From Woeseiaceae bacterium (GTDB lineage Bacteria; Pseudomonadota; Gammaproteobacteria; Steroidobacterales; Woeseiaceae): a stretch of DNA of 63,775 nucleotides. This document shows positions 27,500-36,782 of this stretch, piece by piece; position 1 is the stretch's first letter, and every line of letters begins with the position of its first letter. The notes under the pieces were generated by a model, which saw nothing but the letters and a program-made list of their open reading frames with translations, did not search any database and had not been told where the DNA came from. The position numbers and the translations under genes were made by a program. Location of the stretch: NCBI GenBank assembly GCA_030066075.1, contig JASJCH010000019.1, positions 1-63,775 on the forward strand, in the 5' to 3' direction.

Positions 27500-28254
27500 A
27501 AGTCCTGATCGTCGACGACGAGAAGCCGGCCAGGGACCGACTGCGCCAGCTACTCGACGATTTCGGCGACCACGAGGTTGTCGGCGAGGCCGGCAATGGC
27601 GAGGACGCAATCGCCCTTACAACACGGTTACAGCCCGACGTGATCCTGCTGGATATTCGCATGCCGGGCCTCGACGGCATCGAGACAGCCCACCATCTCA
27701 ACGCGATGGAGCAGCCGCCTGCCGTCGTCTTCACGACAGCCTACGACGAGTATGCGATCGAAGCATTCGACGCTCGGGCCATCGGCTACGTACTCAAGCC
27801 CGTTCGCCGCGAGCGACTCGAGCGCGCGCTCGACCAGGCCGGGCGCCTGAGCGCCCCGGTACTGCGCGAGCTGGCGGACGAGCCGCAGCTCGACAGCCGT
27901 CGCAACCATGTCTGCGCGCGATTGCATGACGAGCTGCGCCTGATTCCGATCGAGGACATCCGGTTTTTCAATGCCGATCAGAAATACGTGTGCGTCCATC
28001 ACGCCGGCGGCCAGGACCTCATCGACGACTCGCTGAAGTCGCTCGAAGAGGAATTTGCCGACCACTTTGTGCGCATTCATCGCAGCGTGCTGGTTGCGGT
28101 CGACAAGATCGAAAAACTCGAGAAAGGTGCAGACGGCAAGACCCATGTCGTGTTGCGCAACCCTACCCTGGACGAGGACAATGCCCCCGACGAGGAGCTG
28201 ACGGTCAGCCGTCGGCACGTGGCGACGGTGCGTCGCCGACTGAAAGGAGGGTAA
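27496..28254 (+). CDS. algR: LytTR-type response regulator AlgR
   Basis: An N-terminal receiver (acidic pair in VDDEKPARD, phospho-acceptor Asp in VILLDIRMPGLDG near residue 54, Thr in FTTAYDEYA, Lys in VLKPV) is joined to a C-terminal LytTR DNA-binding domain (about 140-250; PIEDIRFFNADQKYV, then RIHRSVLV). It is the partner of AlgZ, whose gene it overlaps. The following hemC starts 6 bp downstream. Confidence 0.9.
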   Translation: MKVLIVDDEKPARDRLRQLLDDFGDHEVVGEAGNGEDAIALTTRLQPDVILLDIRMPGLDGIETAHHLNAMEQPPAVVFTTAYDEYAIEAFDARAIGYVLKPVRRERLERALDQAGRLSAPVLRELADEPQLDSRRNHVCARLHDELRLIPIEDIRFFNADQKYVCVHHAGGQDLIDDSLKSLEEEFADHFVRIHRSVLVAVDKIEKLEKGADGKTHVVLRNPTLDEDNAPDEELTVSRRHVATVRRRLKGG

Positions 28255-28260
28255 TACGTC

Positions 28261-29187
28261 TTGGATATTCGCATTGCAACGCGCAAGAGTGCGCTCGCGC
28301 TCTGGCAGGCGGAACACGTGGCCAGTCTGCTCGAGGCCCTGCCCGAGGTCGATTCCGTCGCCCTGGTGCCGCTCTCTACCCGCGGCGATGAGATCCTGGA
28401 CAAGAGCCTGCAGAAGATCGGCGGCAAGGGACTGTTCATTAAGGAACTCGAGGTCGCCATGCAGGCTGGCGAGGCCGATATCGCCGTGCACTCGATGAAG
28501 GACGTGCCTGCCGAGATGCCCGAAGGGTTTTGCCTGGCAGCCGTGCTGGAACGCGCCAATCACGCCGACGCGTTCGTGGGTGGCAACGGCCACTCCTTCG
28601 AAACGTTGCCGCAGGGCGCACGCATCGGCAGCTCCAGCCTGCGGCGCCAGGCCCAGCTCAAGCTGATGCGCCCGGACCTCACGGTAGAGCCGCTGCGCGG
28701 TAACGTGAACACCCGGCTTGCGAAACTCGACAACGGCGACTTCGACGCCATAATTCTCGCCGCGGCCGGTCTCGAGCGGCTCGGCCTGCAACACTACATC
28801 AGCCAGCAGTTCGAGCCAGAGCAGATGTTGCCGGCGGCGGCCCAGGGCGTCATCGGCATCGAGTGCCTCGAAGCTCGCGACGAGCTGCGCGCGTTGCTCG
28901 CACGCCTGAGTCACGAACCGACCGTCCGCACGACGGCGGCGGAACGCGCGATCGCCAAAACTCTGGAGGCAAACTGCCAGTCGCCGGTCGCGACCTATGC
29001 CGTGATCAACGACTCGGTCATGACCGTCACCGCGCTCGTCGCCCTGCCCGATGGCAGCGACTCGATACGCGACTCGGTAGAGGGGCCCGTCGAAGACGCA
29101 GAACAACTCGGGATCCGCCTCGCGGAGAATCTTCTCGCACAGGGCGCCGCCGAGCTGCTTGCCGCAGTGAGCGCGGCCGATGACTGA
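28261..29187 (+). CDS. hemC: Hydroxymethylbilane synthase
   Basis: The porphobilinogen deaminase of haem synthesis, 308 residues. Family motifs include RIATRKSALALWQA, SRGDxI-like STRGDEI, HSMKDVP and the cofactor Cys in EANCQSPVATYAV. The start is TTG behind GGAGGG. It overlaps hemD by 8 bp and opens the hemCDXY run. Confidence 0.95.
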   Translation: MDIRIATRKSALALWQAEHVASLLEALPEVDSVALVPLSTRGDEILDKSLQKIGGKGLFIKELEVAMQAGEADIAVHSMKDVPAEMPEGFCLAAVLERANHADAFVGGNGHSFETLPQGARIGSSSLRRQAQLKLMRPDLTVEPLRGNVNTRLAKLDNGDFDAIILAAAGLERLGLQHYISQQFEPEQMLPAAAQGVIGIECLEARDELRALLARLSHEPTVRTTAAERAIAKTLEANCQSPVATYAVINDSVMTVTALVALPDGSDSIRDSVEGPVEDAEQLGIRLAENLLAQGAAELLAAVSAADD

Positions 29188-29953
29188 GACGCCGCTTCTC
29201 GACGTCAGTGTTCTTGTAACGCGGCCGGAGCGCCAGGCCGACGATCTCGTCGCGGCCATCGAGTCGCGTGGTGGTGTGGCCATCCGTTTCCCGGTCATCG
29301 AAACGCAGCCGCGGGAAAGCGTCAACGTTGCCGCCGCCGCGGAGGAGCTGCGGAACCCCGATATCGCAATCTTCGTGAGCGCCAATGCCGTTCGTTACGG
29401 GCTGCCGTTCGCCGGCGCCGCCAGCCTTGCGGTCGTCGGGCCGGCAACCGCCAGGGCCGTGGAGGAAGGCGGGCGCGAGGTCGATATCCGCTCCCCGGGC
29501 GGCTTCGACAGCGAACACCTGCTGGAAACGCCCGAGCTGCAGGACGTGGCGGGCAAGGTCGTCCGCATCATTCGTGGCAATGGCGGGCGCGAACTCCTCG
29601 CGGACACGCTGCGTGAACGCGGCGCCCTGGTCGACTACCTCGAGGTGTACCAGCGGCTGGTTCCGGACTATGACGATTCCGGGCTGGCATCGATCTGCGA
29701 GCAATGGCGCACAAGCCGCACCGCCGTCGTCACAGTTATGAGCGTGGAAACGCTCACCAACCTGGTCGAACTGCTGCCTGCGGAGGGCCTCGAACTCCTC
29801 GGCAAAACCCGACTGGTCACGCCGGCCAGTCGTGTTATAAAAGAGGCCGAGAAACGATTCCCAGGCATCCCGACGACCCTCGCAGACGGACCGCAGGCCA
29901 GCGACATGGTCGAGGCGATCGTCGCGTGCGTGAAATCCCGGACATCTCCATGA
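29180..29953 (+). CDS. hemD: Uroporphyrinogen-III synthase
   Basis: A 257-residue HemD with the usual two-domain, weakly conserved fold: VLVTRPERQADDL at the start, IFVSANAVRYGL near residue 70 and VVTVMSVETLTNLVELLP near 180. It closes hydroxymethylbilane into uroporphyrinogen III. It lies between hemC and hemX with overlaps at both ends, which supports the call. Confidence 0.9.
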   Translation: MTETPLLDVSVLVTRPERQADDLVAAIESRGGVAIRFPVIETQPRESVNVAAAAEELRNPDIAIFVSANAVRYGLPFAGAASLAVVGPATARAVEEGGREVDIRSPGGFDSEHLLETPELQDVAGKVVRIIRGNGGRELLADTLRERGALVDYLEVYQRLVPDYDDSGLASICEQWRTSRTAVVTVMSVETLTNLVELLPAEGLELLGKTRLVTPASRVIKEAEKRFPGIPTTLADGPQASDMVEAIVACVKSRTSP

Positions 29954-31113
29954 GCAACGACAACGAACAGCCGCAAGACGCCGAATTTCCCGAAGAGAAC
30001 GAAGGGCTCCCCGTAGAGGAGCAAGAGGAGGAAACGCCGGCGCTGCCGCCGCCCGAGAAAGCGCCGCGCAAGCGGTCGACCGCCATCGCGTGGCTGGCAC
30101 TGATCATTGCAGTCCTGAGCGCGACGATCGCCGGGTACTACGTGGTCGTCGAGGGCATGCAGGCACAGCAAGGCTCGGACCGGAATACGACCGCGGTTGC
30201 GGATCTGCGCAACCGCATTGCTACGGCTGACCAGTCTTTGTCCAACCTCGACGCAGAGGTAGATGATCTCGCCGACGCCGACGCGCAGGCGGCGGCCGAG
30301 CTCGACGCCTTGCGCGCCGACCTCGACCAACGCATCCAGTTGCTCGACTCGCTGCCCGCGCGCATGTCGAACCTCGAGGATTCGGTGGCGGCCATACAGG
30401 GTATTTCGACCGGCGCTCGTAACACACTGCTACTGGCCGAGGCCGAGTACTACATGCAGCTGGCCAATGCGCAGTTGCAGCTGGCCGGTAACCCGGAGCT
30501 CGCCGCCATGGCGCTCGGGATGGCCGATGATCGCATCGTGCAGCTTGCGGAGCCGGCGCTGGTCGAGGTCCGTCGCGCGCTGGCCGATGAGCTTGCCGCG
30601 CTGGACAACATGGACAAACCCGACATCGAAGGTGCGACGCTGACGCTGTCGAGCCTGGCGCGCGTCGTCGCAACGCTGCCGTTGCGGCAAACCGGCGTCG
30701 ACGAAACCGGGGATGCTGCCGTCGCCGAAGAAGATACGAGCGGCGTCGATCGCGCGTGGGACTCGGTCAAGCGCGCCGCCTCGGGCCTCGTGCGCGTAAC
30801 GCCGCCGGACGAGACGGCCCTGCCCCTGCTCACGCCCGACGCCGAGTACTTCCTGCGCACCAACCTGACCCTGCAGCTCCAGGTGGCACGGCTGGCGCTG
30901 CTGCGCGGCGAACAGGCCGTGTTCGAGGAGAGCCTCGCCGACGCTGATGACTGGCTGCGCGATTACTTCGACACGGACAGCGCCCAGGTCCGTGGCGCGC
31001 GGGCCACGATCGACGAGGTACGCTCGAGCATGATCGTGGTGACACCACCCGACATCTCCAGGTCGCTGCAGCTGCTGCGGCAATTCAATACGCTGTCGGA
31101 ACCGGCGCAATGA
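29950..31113 (+). CDS. hemX: HemX-family membrane protein
   Basis: A cytoplasmic acidic, Pro/Glu-rich N-terminus is followed by one transmembrane helix (about residues 44-64, WLALIIAVLSATIAGYYVVV) and a long coiled coil plus helical domain. This is the layout of gammaproteobacterial HemX, encoded between hemD and hemY. Its biochemical role is unsettled. I chose the ATG at 29950, which overlaps the hemD stop by 4 bp; the frame is open 82 codons further upstream but only over hemD. Confidence 0.85.
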   Translation: MSNDNEQPQDAEFPEENEGLPVEEQEEETPALPPPEKAPRKRSTAIAWLALIIAVLSATIAGYYVVVEGMQAQQGSDRNTTAVADLRNRIATADQSLSNLDAEVDDLADADAQAAAELDALRADLDQRIQLLDSLPARMSNLEDSVAAIQGISTGARNTLLLAEAEYYMQLANAQLQLAGNPELAAMALGMADDRIVQLAEPALVEVRRALADELAALDNMDKPDIEGATLTLSSLARVVATLPLRQTGVDETGDAAVAEEDTSGVDRAWDSVKRAASGLVRVTPPDETALPLLTPDAEYFLRTNLTLQLQVARLALLRGEQAVFEESLADADDWLRDYFDTDSAQVRGARATIDEVRSSMIVVTPPDISRSLQLLRQFNTLSEPAQ

Positions 31114-32312
31114 AATTCGGCGCCATTGTCGTCGTCGTACTCGTGCTGAGCGCGGTCGCCGCGCATTTCCTGCTCGGCGACCCCGGCTACGTAGCCATCA
31201 CGTTCCGCGGTTATCTCATCGAGATGTCGGTGCCGGTGCTTGTCGGCCTCGCGGTGCTGCTCATCATCGTGGTCTGGCTCATCCGCCGCATCATCCAGGC
31301 GCCGCGACTCATCGGCGAGGCGGCGGGCCGCTACCGCTCGGGTCGTGCGGGCATCAAGCTCACCCGCGGCATGATCGAGGTCGCCGAAGGCAACTTTGCG
31401 CGCGGCGAAAAACTGCTCGCCCGCGCCGCGAGCACCAGCGACGCCCCGTTGTTCAATTACCTCCAGGCGGCGCGCGCCGCCCACCTGCAGGGCAAGGACC
31501 AGCGCCGCGACGAATGGCTCAAGCTGGCTTACGAGCACACGCCCGAGGCCGCGAACGCGGTACTGCTGACCCAGGCGGAGTTCCAGCTCGACCAGGAACA
31601 GTACGAGCAGGCGCTCGCGACGCTGCGACGGATCGAGGAGAACTCGAAGGACCACAGCCACGCACTGGCGCTTCTCGCCCGCCTCTACTTCCGGCTCGAG
31701 GACTGGGCCAACCTTGCCCAGATCCTGCCGCGCCTGGAGAAACAGGGTCGCGTCAAACCGGAGACGCTGGACGAGTGGGCGGTACGCGTGCGTACCGAGA
31801 ATCTCGCCAACGCGGCAGACGGCGCCGCCGTCGCAGCCGAATGGAAGTCGGTGCCGAAGCGCCTGAAGTCCGAGATCGCCGTGCTCGAGGCTTACTACAA
31901 GGCCCTGATGCGAGTAGGACAGCATGAGCAGGCCGAGAGAGAACTGGCCGCCGCGCTCAAGGCCGATTGGCGGGCGCCGCTCGTGCGGCTGTACGGTCGC
32001 GTCGAGGGACCCGATCCTACGAAGCAGCTCAACCGCGCCGAGAGGTGGCTTGCCAAGCGCGGCGAAGACGCCGACCTGCTGCTGGCCGCCGCCCGCCTGT
32101 GCCTGCGCAACGAACTCTGGGGCAAGGCGCGCAGCTACCTCGAGACCGTCATCGCCCTGCGGCCGACGCCGTCGGCTTACCAGGAATACGGGCGGCTACT
32201 GACCCAGCTCGGCGAGACGGACGCCGCGGCGGATGCCTATCGCGACGGGCTCGGCATGGCGGCCAGAAGCTCGCTGCGCGCGATACCGCACCTCGACCCG
32301 GACCAGGCGTGA
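31110..32312 (+). CDS. hemY: HemY, TPR protein of the haem locus
   Basis: Two N-terminal transmembrane helices (about residues 3-22 and 41-62) precede TPR-like repeats in a 400-residue protein. The HemY_N region RAPRLIGEAAGRYRSGRAG-like segment follows helix 2. This is the gammaproteobacterial HemY, not the protoporphyrinogen oxidase of the same name in Bacillus. It overlaps hemX by 4 bp and the next gene by 4 bp. Confidence 0.88.
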   Translation: MKFGAIVVVVLVLSAVAAHFLLGDPGYVAITFRGYLIEMSVPVLVGLAVLLIIVVWLIRRIIQAPRLIGEAAGRYRSGRAGIKLTRGMIEVAEGNFARGEKLLARAASTSDAPLFNYLQAARAAHLQGKDQRRDEWLKLAYEHTPEAANAVLLTQAEFQLDQEQYEQALATLRRIEENSKDHSHALALLARLYFRLEDWANLAQILPRLEKQGRVKPETLDEWAVRVRTENLANAADGAAVAAEWKSVPKRLKSEIAVLEAYYKALMRVGQHEQAERELAAALKADWRAPLVRLYGRVEGPDPTKQLNRAERWLAKRGEDADLLLAAARLCLRNELWGKARSYLETVIALRPTPSAYQEYGRLLTQLGETDAAADAYRDGLGMAARSSLRAIPHLDPDQA

Positions 32313-33121
32313 GCGTCACGACGTTCGTCATCGGCGTCGGCTATCTCGGTAAACGCTTCTGCGCAACGGCGGACGACAACGTTCGCGGCCTGACGCGCGC
32401 CGACTACGATCTCGACGCCGGCGGCGCTTTGCCGATCGATCTCCCGACCGACTACAAGGTGCTGTACACCGTTCCGCCCGCGCGCGAGTCCTCGGAAGAC
32501 GTGCGCCTGACGGGTTTGCTGGAGTTGCTCGACCCCGTGCCGCGACGCTTCGTCTACATCAGCACAACGGGTGTCTACGGCGACCATCGTGGCGCCGAAG
32601 TGGACGAGCAGACGCCCGTCAACCCGGGCTCGCCGAGTGCGGCACTGCGCGTGGCCGCGGAGACGGCGCTAGCCGCATGGGCTGAAGGCACCGGCTGTGA
32701 CGCCGTCATCCTGCGCGTACCGGGTATTTATGGGCCGGGCAGGTTGGGCATCGAGCGCATTCGCGAACAATCGCCAATCGTCCGCGAGGAGGATGTCGGG
32801 CCCGGCAATCGCATTCATGTCGACGATCTCGCCACCTGCTGCGCGGCAGCCCTGGACGACTCGACGCCGGCCGGCATCTACAACGTGGGTGACGGCGATC
32901 ACCGCACGTCGGCCGCTTTCACGAAGGAAGTCGCCCGCCAGCTCGACCTGCCACCGCCGCCCGAAATCAGCATGGCTGAAGCAGAGCAGCAGTTCTCGCC
33001 GATGCGCCTCTCGTTCCTCAGAGACCAGCGCCGGGTCAGTACGGCAAAAATGGCCAGTGTGCTCGGCGTCACACCAAAATATCCGGATGCCAGCTACGGT
33101 ATCGCGGCGAGTCTTGACTAA
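32309..33121 (+). CDS. Atypical SDR/NAD-dependent epimerase-like protein (YeeZ-like)
   Basis: A 270-residue Rossmann protein of the atypical short-chain dehydrogenase class. The dinucleotide loop is VIGVGYLGKRF at the N-terminus. VYISTTGVYGDHRGAEVDE and LRVPGIYGPGRLG follow as in YeeZ-like epimerases. The start is the GTG at 32309, overlapping the hemY stop, because the Rossmann motif would otherwise lie deep in the chain. Substrate unknown. Confidence 0.8.
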   Translation: MSVTTFVIGVGYLGKRFCATADDNVRGLTRADYDLDAGGALPIDLPTDYKVLYTVPPARESSEDVRLTGLLELLDPVPRRFVYISTTGVYGDHRGAEVDEQTPVNPGSPSAALRVAAETALAAWAEGTGCDAVILRVPGIYGPGRLGIERIREQSPIVREEDVGPGNRIHVDDLATCCAAALDDSTPAGIYNVGDGDHRTSAAFTKEVARQLDLPPPPEISMAEAEQQFSPMRLSFLRDQRRVSTAKMASVLGVTPKYPDASYGIAASLD

Positions 33122-33154
33122 CTAATTTCCGGCTTGGTTCAAAGGAGACGTCAC

Positions 33155-35215
33155 ATGGGCGTACGGATACATACGGCTATGATTCTTGCACTGTTCGGCA
33201 TCGCTGCTTGTGGTGGCGGTGGTGGCGGCGGTGGCGGCGGCAAACCCCCACCGGACTACATGTCATTCAATGTCTCGACAGTGATCGCAACCAACGTGCC
33301 GGGTGGCGACTCCATCGGTGCATCCGTCGAGGGGACGCTCAGCCAGCAAGGCCAGAACAAGTTTCGCTCCGGCGACACGATTTACATCGTCGTGACGCAT
33401 GATTCGCCCGCGATTACGAGCATCGACGTCCAGGTGTTCGGCGCTACCGGTTTCGCAAACATCCTGGTTGATAACACGTTCGCCCCGGGCACTTACAACG
33501 CCACGCTCACCGTGCGCGTCTGCAAGGACGCTGCCTGCAATAATGTCGTATCCCGTTCGACCGTGCCGTTCCGCTACGTTGTGCTGGAGCCTGCAATCGA
33601 TGTTGACGACCCGCTTGTGCTGCAGTTCACCCAGTACCAGGATCAGGCGCTGCCCGCGGATTCGACGACCTACGATTTCAGCCGTTTCGACCTGTCCCGA
33701 CTATCCACGATCTTTCTCAATTTCGACACCAACGCGCAGCGTGGCGACCGTGACACCGAGAACGCATGGGCCGAGATGACGGTCGTCGACGACACGATCA
33801 CCGTAACCGCCCTGACCTCCGAACTACCGTGTGGTCAAGCGGACGGCGAGCTCATCGTTATGTACGACACGTTCGAGTTCTCGCACGTCGCCCGTGTTCC
33901 CATCCAGTACACCATCAACAGCCTGCCGGTGGTTCACGCCGTGCATCCCAAGGCGGTCTACGATGGGCAATCGACCGATGTGCTCGTAACCGGCTGCGGG
34001 TTCGACAGCATCAATGCGGCCGATCTGCGGATTGGTGGCGTAACACCAACGGCCGCCACGGTGATTTCCGACCGGGAGATGAACGTGACAGTCCCCGCCG
34101 GGCTGGCCCTGGGCTACCAGGACCTGACCTTTGCTTCGGCCGCCGCGCCGGTGGGCAGCCCGACCGAACAGCTGATGGTCAAGCCGGCTGCCGCGCGCCC
34201 AACCCTGGAATTCGATCTCAACGCCGGTAATTCGAAATCGTCCATGCTCACGCTTTGGGACGAGGAACGCGAACGCCTTTTGGTGGCCGACACAACCGGG
34301 CTGGCGCAGTTCCAGAACAACGGCACCGACTGGCAGTATACGCAGGTAGGTGGCGTTGCCGGTGCAGGAGGCAGCGATCAGATCCTGCTGTCGGCGAACG
34401 GCGATACGCTGGCGCGCAAGTCATCCGGCGGCCTGGGCGCGTCTGTGCAGTTGTATGACGCGGAAACCTTTGTGTCGCTGAGTGGTGAAGGGCTGGATGA
34501 TACGCGTGGCGCAGAATCGGTGGCGATCGACAAGTTCGACCAGCTGTATGTTTCACCGCGTGACACCCGGGCCAGCAATTACATGGTCTTCACATTGGAA
34601 GGCTACCTGCTGCGCGATGACTTCGGTTCGTCGCAGCGGTTATCGAGCCGATCGATATCCGTGGCGAGCGGCAACAAGGACGTCGTGCTGGTCTCGACGA
34701 CCAAGACCGATCGCTGGATTCGAATCGACACGACCGACAATTCAGAGCAATTCCACAACCATACGGACAGCACCGGTGCAAACCTGCGTGATGCCTGGGT
34801 TTCATTCACCGGCGCGTACGCGGAGGTCCGGAACAATGAAGTTGACCTGGGTCGGGCAGTTTTCGATGCGAACTTCGGGTTTGTGGGCCGAATTCCCGAC
34901 ACAACATCGTTCGACGACCAGGTGCAGGCCGTCAGGACCTCCGGCGTCTGGATTGACGAAGCGGCGAACACGGCGCTTGCGAGCTTCTCGGAGCCGACGC
35001 AATCGGGCGTACCGGCCACGCGGGTGCGTTACGAGCTCTACGACCTGACGTCGGCAACGAACGACCCGTTCGTCGCAATCGACTCCGTCGAGATGACCGG
35101 CACGTACAATGCGGGCGTCGATGACAAGGAAGAAAACCACTTCCTCGTCAGCGACGACGGCGAGACGATTTTTCGGATCGGCGACCGCATCACGATCATG
35201 CCGAACCCGTTCTAG
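33155..35215 (+). CDS. Large surface or periplasmic lipoprotein with IPT/TIG domain and propeller-like region
   Basis: A lipoprotein signal ends with the lipobox GIAAC near residue 18, followed directly by ten glycines, a flexible tether. Ig-like beta segments come next, then an IPT/TIG-like unit (HPKAVYDGQSTDVLVTGCGF, about residues 260-345), and then repeated beta units (about 355-680) that resemble a propeller. ATG 33155 follows AAAGGAG; a start 21 bp upstream is less likely. No enzyme motif is seen. It might be an adhesin or a cell-surface binding protein (inference). Confidence 0.65.
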   Translation: MGVRIHTAMILALFGIAACGGGGGGGGGGKPPPDYMSFNVSTVIATNVPGGDSIGASVEGTLSQQGQNKFRSGDTIYIVVTHDSPAITSIDVQVFGATGFANILVDNTFAPGTYNATLTVRVCKDAACNNVVSRSTVPFRYVVLEPAIDVDDPLVLQFTQYQDQALPADSTTYDFSRFDLSRLSTIFLNFDTNAQRGDRDTENAWAEMTVVDDTITVTALTSELPCGQADGELIVMYDTFEFSHVARVPIQYTINSLPVVHAVHPKAVYDGQSTDVLVTGCGFDSINAADLRIGGVTPTAATVISDREMNVTVPAGLALGYQDLTFASAAAPVGSPTEQLMVKPAAARPTLEFDLNAGNSKSSMLTLWDEERERLLVADTTGLAQFQNNGTDWQYTQVGGVAGAGGSDQILLSANGDTLARKSSGGLGASVQLYDAETFVSLSGEGLDDTRGAESVAIDKFDQLYVSPRDTRASNYMVFTLEGYLLRDDFGSSQRLSSRSISVASGNKDVVLVSTTKTDRWIRIDTTDNSEQFHNHTDSTGANLRDAWVSFTGAYAEVRNNEVDLGRAVFDANFGFVGRIPDTTSFDDQVQAVRTSGVWIDEAANTALASFSEPTQSGVPATRVRYELYDLTSATNDPFVAIDSVEMTGTYNAGVDDKEENHFLVSDDGETIFRIGDRITIMPNPF

Positions 35216-35223
35216 CTGGTCGG

Positions 35224-35862
35224 CTAGGGCTGGCTGCGCTTGCTCCTGAGCCAGGATGCGAGCGGATCCCACTCGTCCCAGTCGGGCCAGGCCAGGTATT
35301 CCGGTAGCTCGTGGATGCCGAGGCCGCGCGTGTAGGCGCGCACGTAGTTCATCGCCTCGCGCAGCGCGGCGATATACGGCACGCGCGCCCTCGTCAGGTA
35401 CTCATCGAGCTCATCCCAGATCAGCGTGTTGTCACGCACGCGATTGGCGACTGCGCCGATCTTGGCCTGCTTGCGCTCGACCTTGCCGACGTTCTGCAGC
35501 TCCTTGAGAAACACCGATGTGGCCTGCATGTCGATGGTCGATGGCAGTACCGGCACGACGATCGTCTCGGCATGCCGGACGAGGTCGGTGAGTTCCTTGC
35601 CGTGCGACCGGGCCGGCGCATCGCTGACCACGATGTCCGCCGTGCGCGGTACGTGGCGCAGACCGTCCTCGAAAGCCGCAACGCCGGCGATCGACGGGCG
35701 ACTGTCCGGGCGCCGTTCGAGCCAGTCGAGACTCGAACGCTGCGGATCGTAATCGGCGAGCGCGACGTTGGCGCCTTCGTTGGCGAAATACGCCGCAATA
35801 TTCGTCGCCAGGGTGCTTTTTCCACAGCCGCCCTTGGCGTTCAAAACCATAATGTGCCGCAT
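35224..35862 (-). CDS. Orphan ParA-family ATPase
   Basis: A 212-residue deviant Walker A ATPase: KGGCGKSTLATNIAAYFA near residue 10, then LADYDPQRSSLDWL (Walker A') and VVSDAPARSHGKEL (Walker B). The form is that of short ParA-like proteins used in partitioning or polar placement of protein complexes. No parB, cheA, or flagellar gene is adjacent, so the cargo is unknown. It is encoded leftward between the lipoprotein and dapF. Confidence 0.8.
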   Translation of the reverse strand: MRHIMVLNAKGGCGKSTLATNIAAYFANEGANVALADYDPQRSSLDWLERRPDSRPSIAGVAAFEDGLRHVPRTADIVVSDAPARSHGKELTDLVRHAETIVVPVLPSTIDMQATSVFLKELQNVGKVERKQAKIGAVANRVRDNTLIWDELDEYLTRARVPYIAALREAMNYVRAYTRGLGIHELPEYLAWPDWDEWDPLASWLRSKRSQP

Positions 35863-35942
35863 GACCTCTCCAGAAGGGATTTGTTATTGGAGTTTTATGT
35901 AAACTACAGCCGCCGCATGCAAATGTCCATGGGGCAGAATCC

Positions 35943-36782
35943 GTGCCTTCGATGTTGCTTCCCTATCTGAAAATGCAAGGCGCCGGCAACCAGATTGTCG
36001 TCGTCGATCGGCGTGCTGACGCCCATCCGCCGCCGCCACCTGAGGTCATTCGCACGCTCGGCCATGGCGGCACCGGTCCCGGCTTCGACCAGCTGATGTG
36101 GGTAGGTCCCGCGACCGATCCTGCGGCCATCGCCAGCTACCGGGTATTCAATCGCGATGGCTCTGAAGTGCAGCAGTGCGGCAACGGCGTGCGCTGCGTT
36201 GCGTGGATGCTGGCACGGGACGACGCCGTCGGCAGCGCGATGCTGCTCGAGGGCCCCGCAGGTTCTGTCGAAGCCGTCGTCCAGGAGGACGGGCTCATCT
36301 CGGTCAACATGGGTGCACCGGAACTCGAGCCAGGGCGCATCCCGTTCGCGGCGGACGCGAAGTCTGACCGCTACGAACTCGAGGTCGGCGGCCGCACCCA
36401 CCAGGTATCTGCCGTGTCGATGGGCAACCCGCATTGCGTACTCCTGGTCGACAGCATCGCAGCGGCCGACGTCGACCGCCTCGGCCCCGCGATCGAGGAG
36501 CACCCACGCTTCCCGGAGGCCACCAACGTCGGCTTCATGTGCATCGTCGACCGCGCCAATATCGAGCTGCGAGTCTGGGAACGGGGCGTCGGCGAGACGC
36601 TGGCCTGTGGCACCGGTGCGTGCGCGGCCGTGGTGGCCGGGCGGCTTCTCGACCTGCTCGACGAACAGGTGTCCGTGAAACTTCCCGGCGGGCAACTCGT
36701 GGTAAGCTGGCACGGCGCGGCCGAGCCCGTGTGGCTCACCGGCAATGCCGAACTAATAAGTGAAGGAACGATCGATTTATGA
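35943..36782 (+). CDS. dapF: Diaminopimelate epimerase
   Basis: Converts LL- to meso-diaminopimelate for lysine and peptidoglycan. The two catalytic Cys motifs are present: EVQQCGNGVRC near residue 79 and LACGTGACA near 222. The N-terminal motif is MQGAGNQIVVVD, where most family members have GNDF. The start may be GTG 35943 or ATG 35952. It overlaps the DUF484 gene (ATGA), and dapF-DUF484-xerC is a common operon. Confidence 0.93.
   Translation: MPSMLLPYLKMQGAGNQIVVVDRRADAHPPPPPEVIRTLGHGGTGPGFDQLMWVGPATDPAAIASYRVFNRDGSEVQQCGNGVRCVAWMLARDDAVGSAMLLEGPAGSVEAVVQEDGLISVNMGAPELEPGRIPFAADAKSDRYELEVGGRTHQVSAVSMGNPHCVLLVDSIAAADVDRLGPAIEEHPRFPEATNVGFMCIVDRANIELRVWERGVGETLACGTGACAAVVAGRLLDLLDEQVSVKLPGGQLVVSWHGAAEPVWLTGNAELISEGTIDL

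Noticed and set aside
27628-29385. 585-codon minus-strand open frame over algR and hemC
   Set aside because: It is antisense to two well-recognised genes; no protein-family motif is visible and GC-rich codon bias explains the long frame.
29704-29949. Upstream extension of the hemX frame over hemD
   Set aside because: It is a shadow of hemD; the ATG at 29950 gives the expected acidic N-terminus and a 4-bp overlap.
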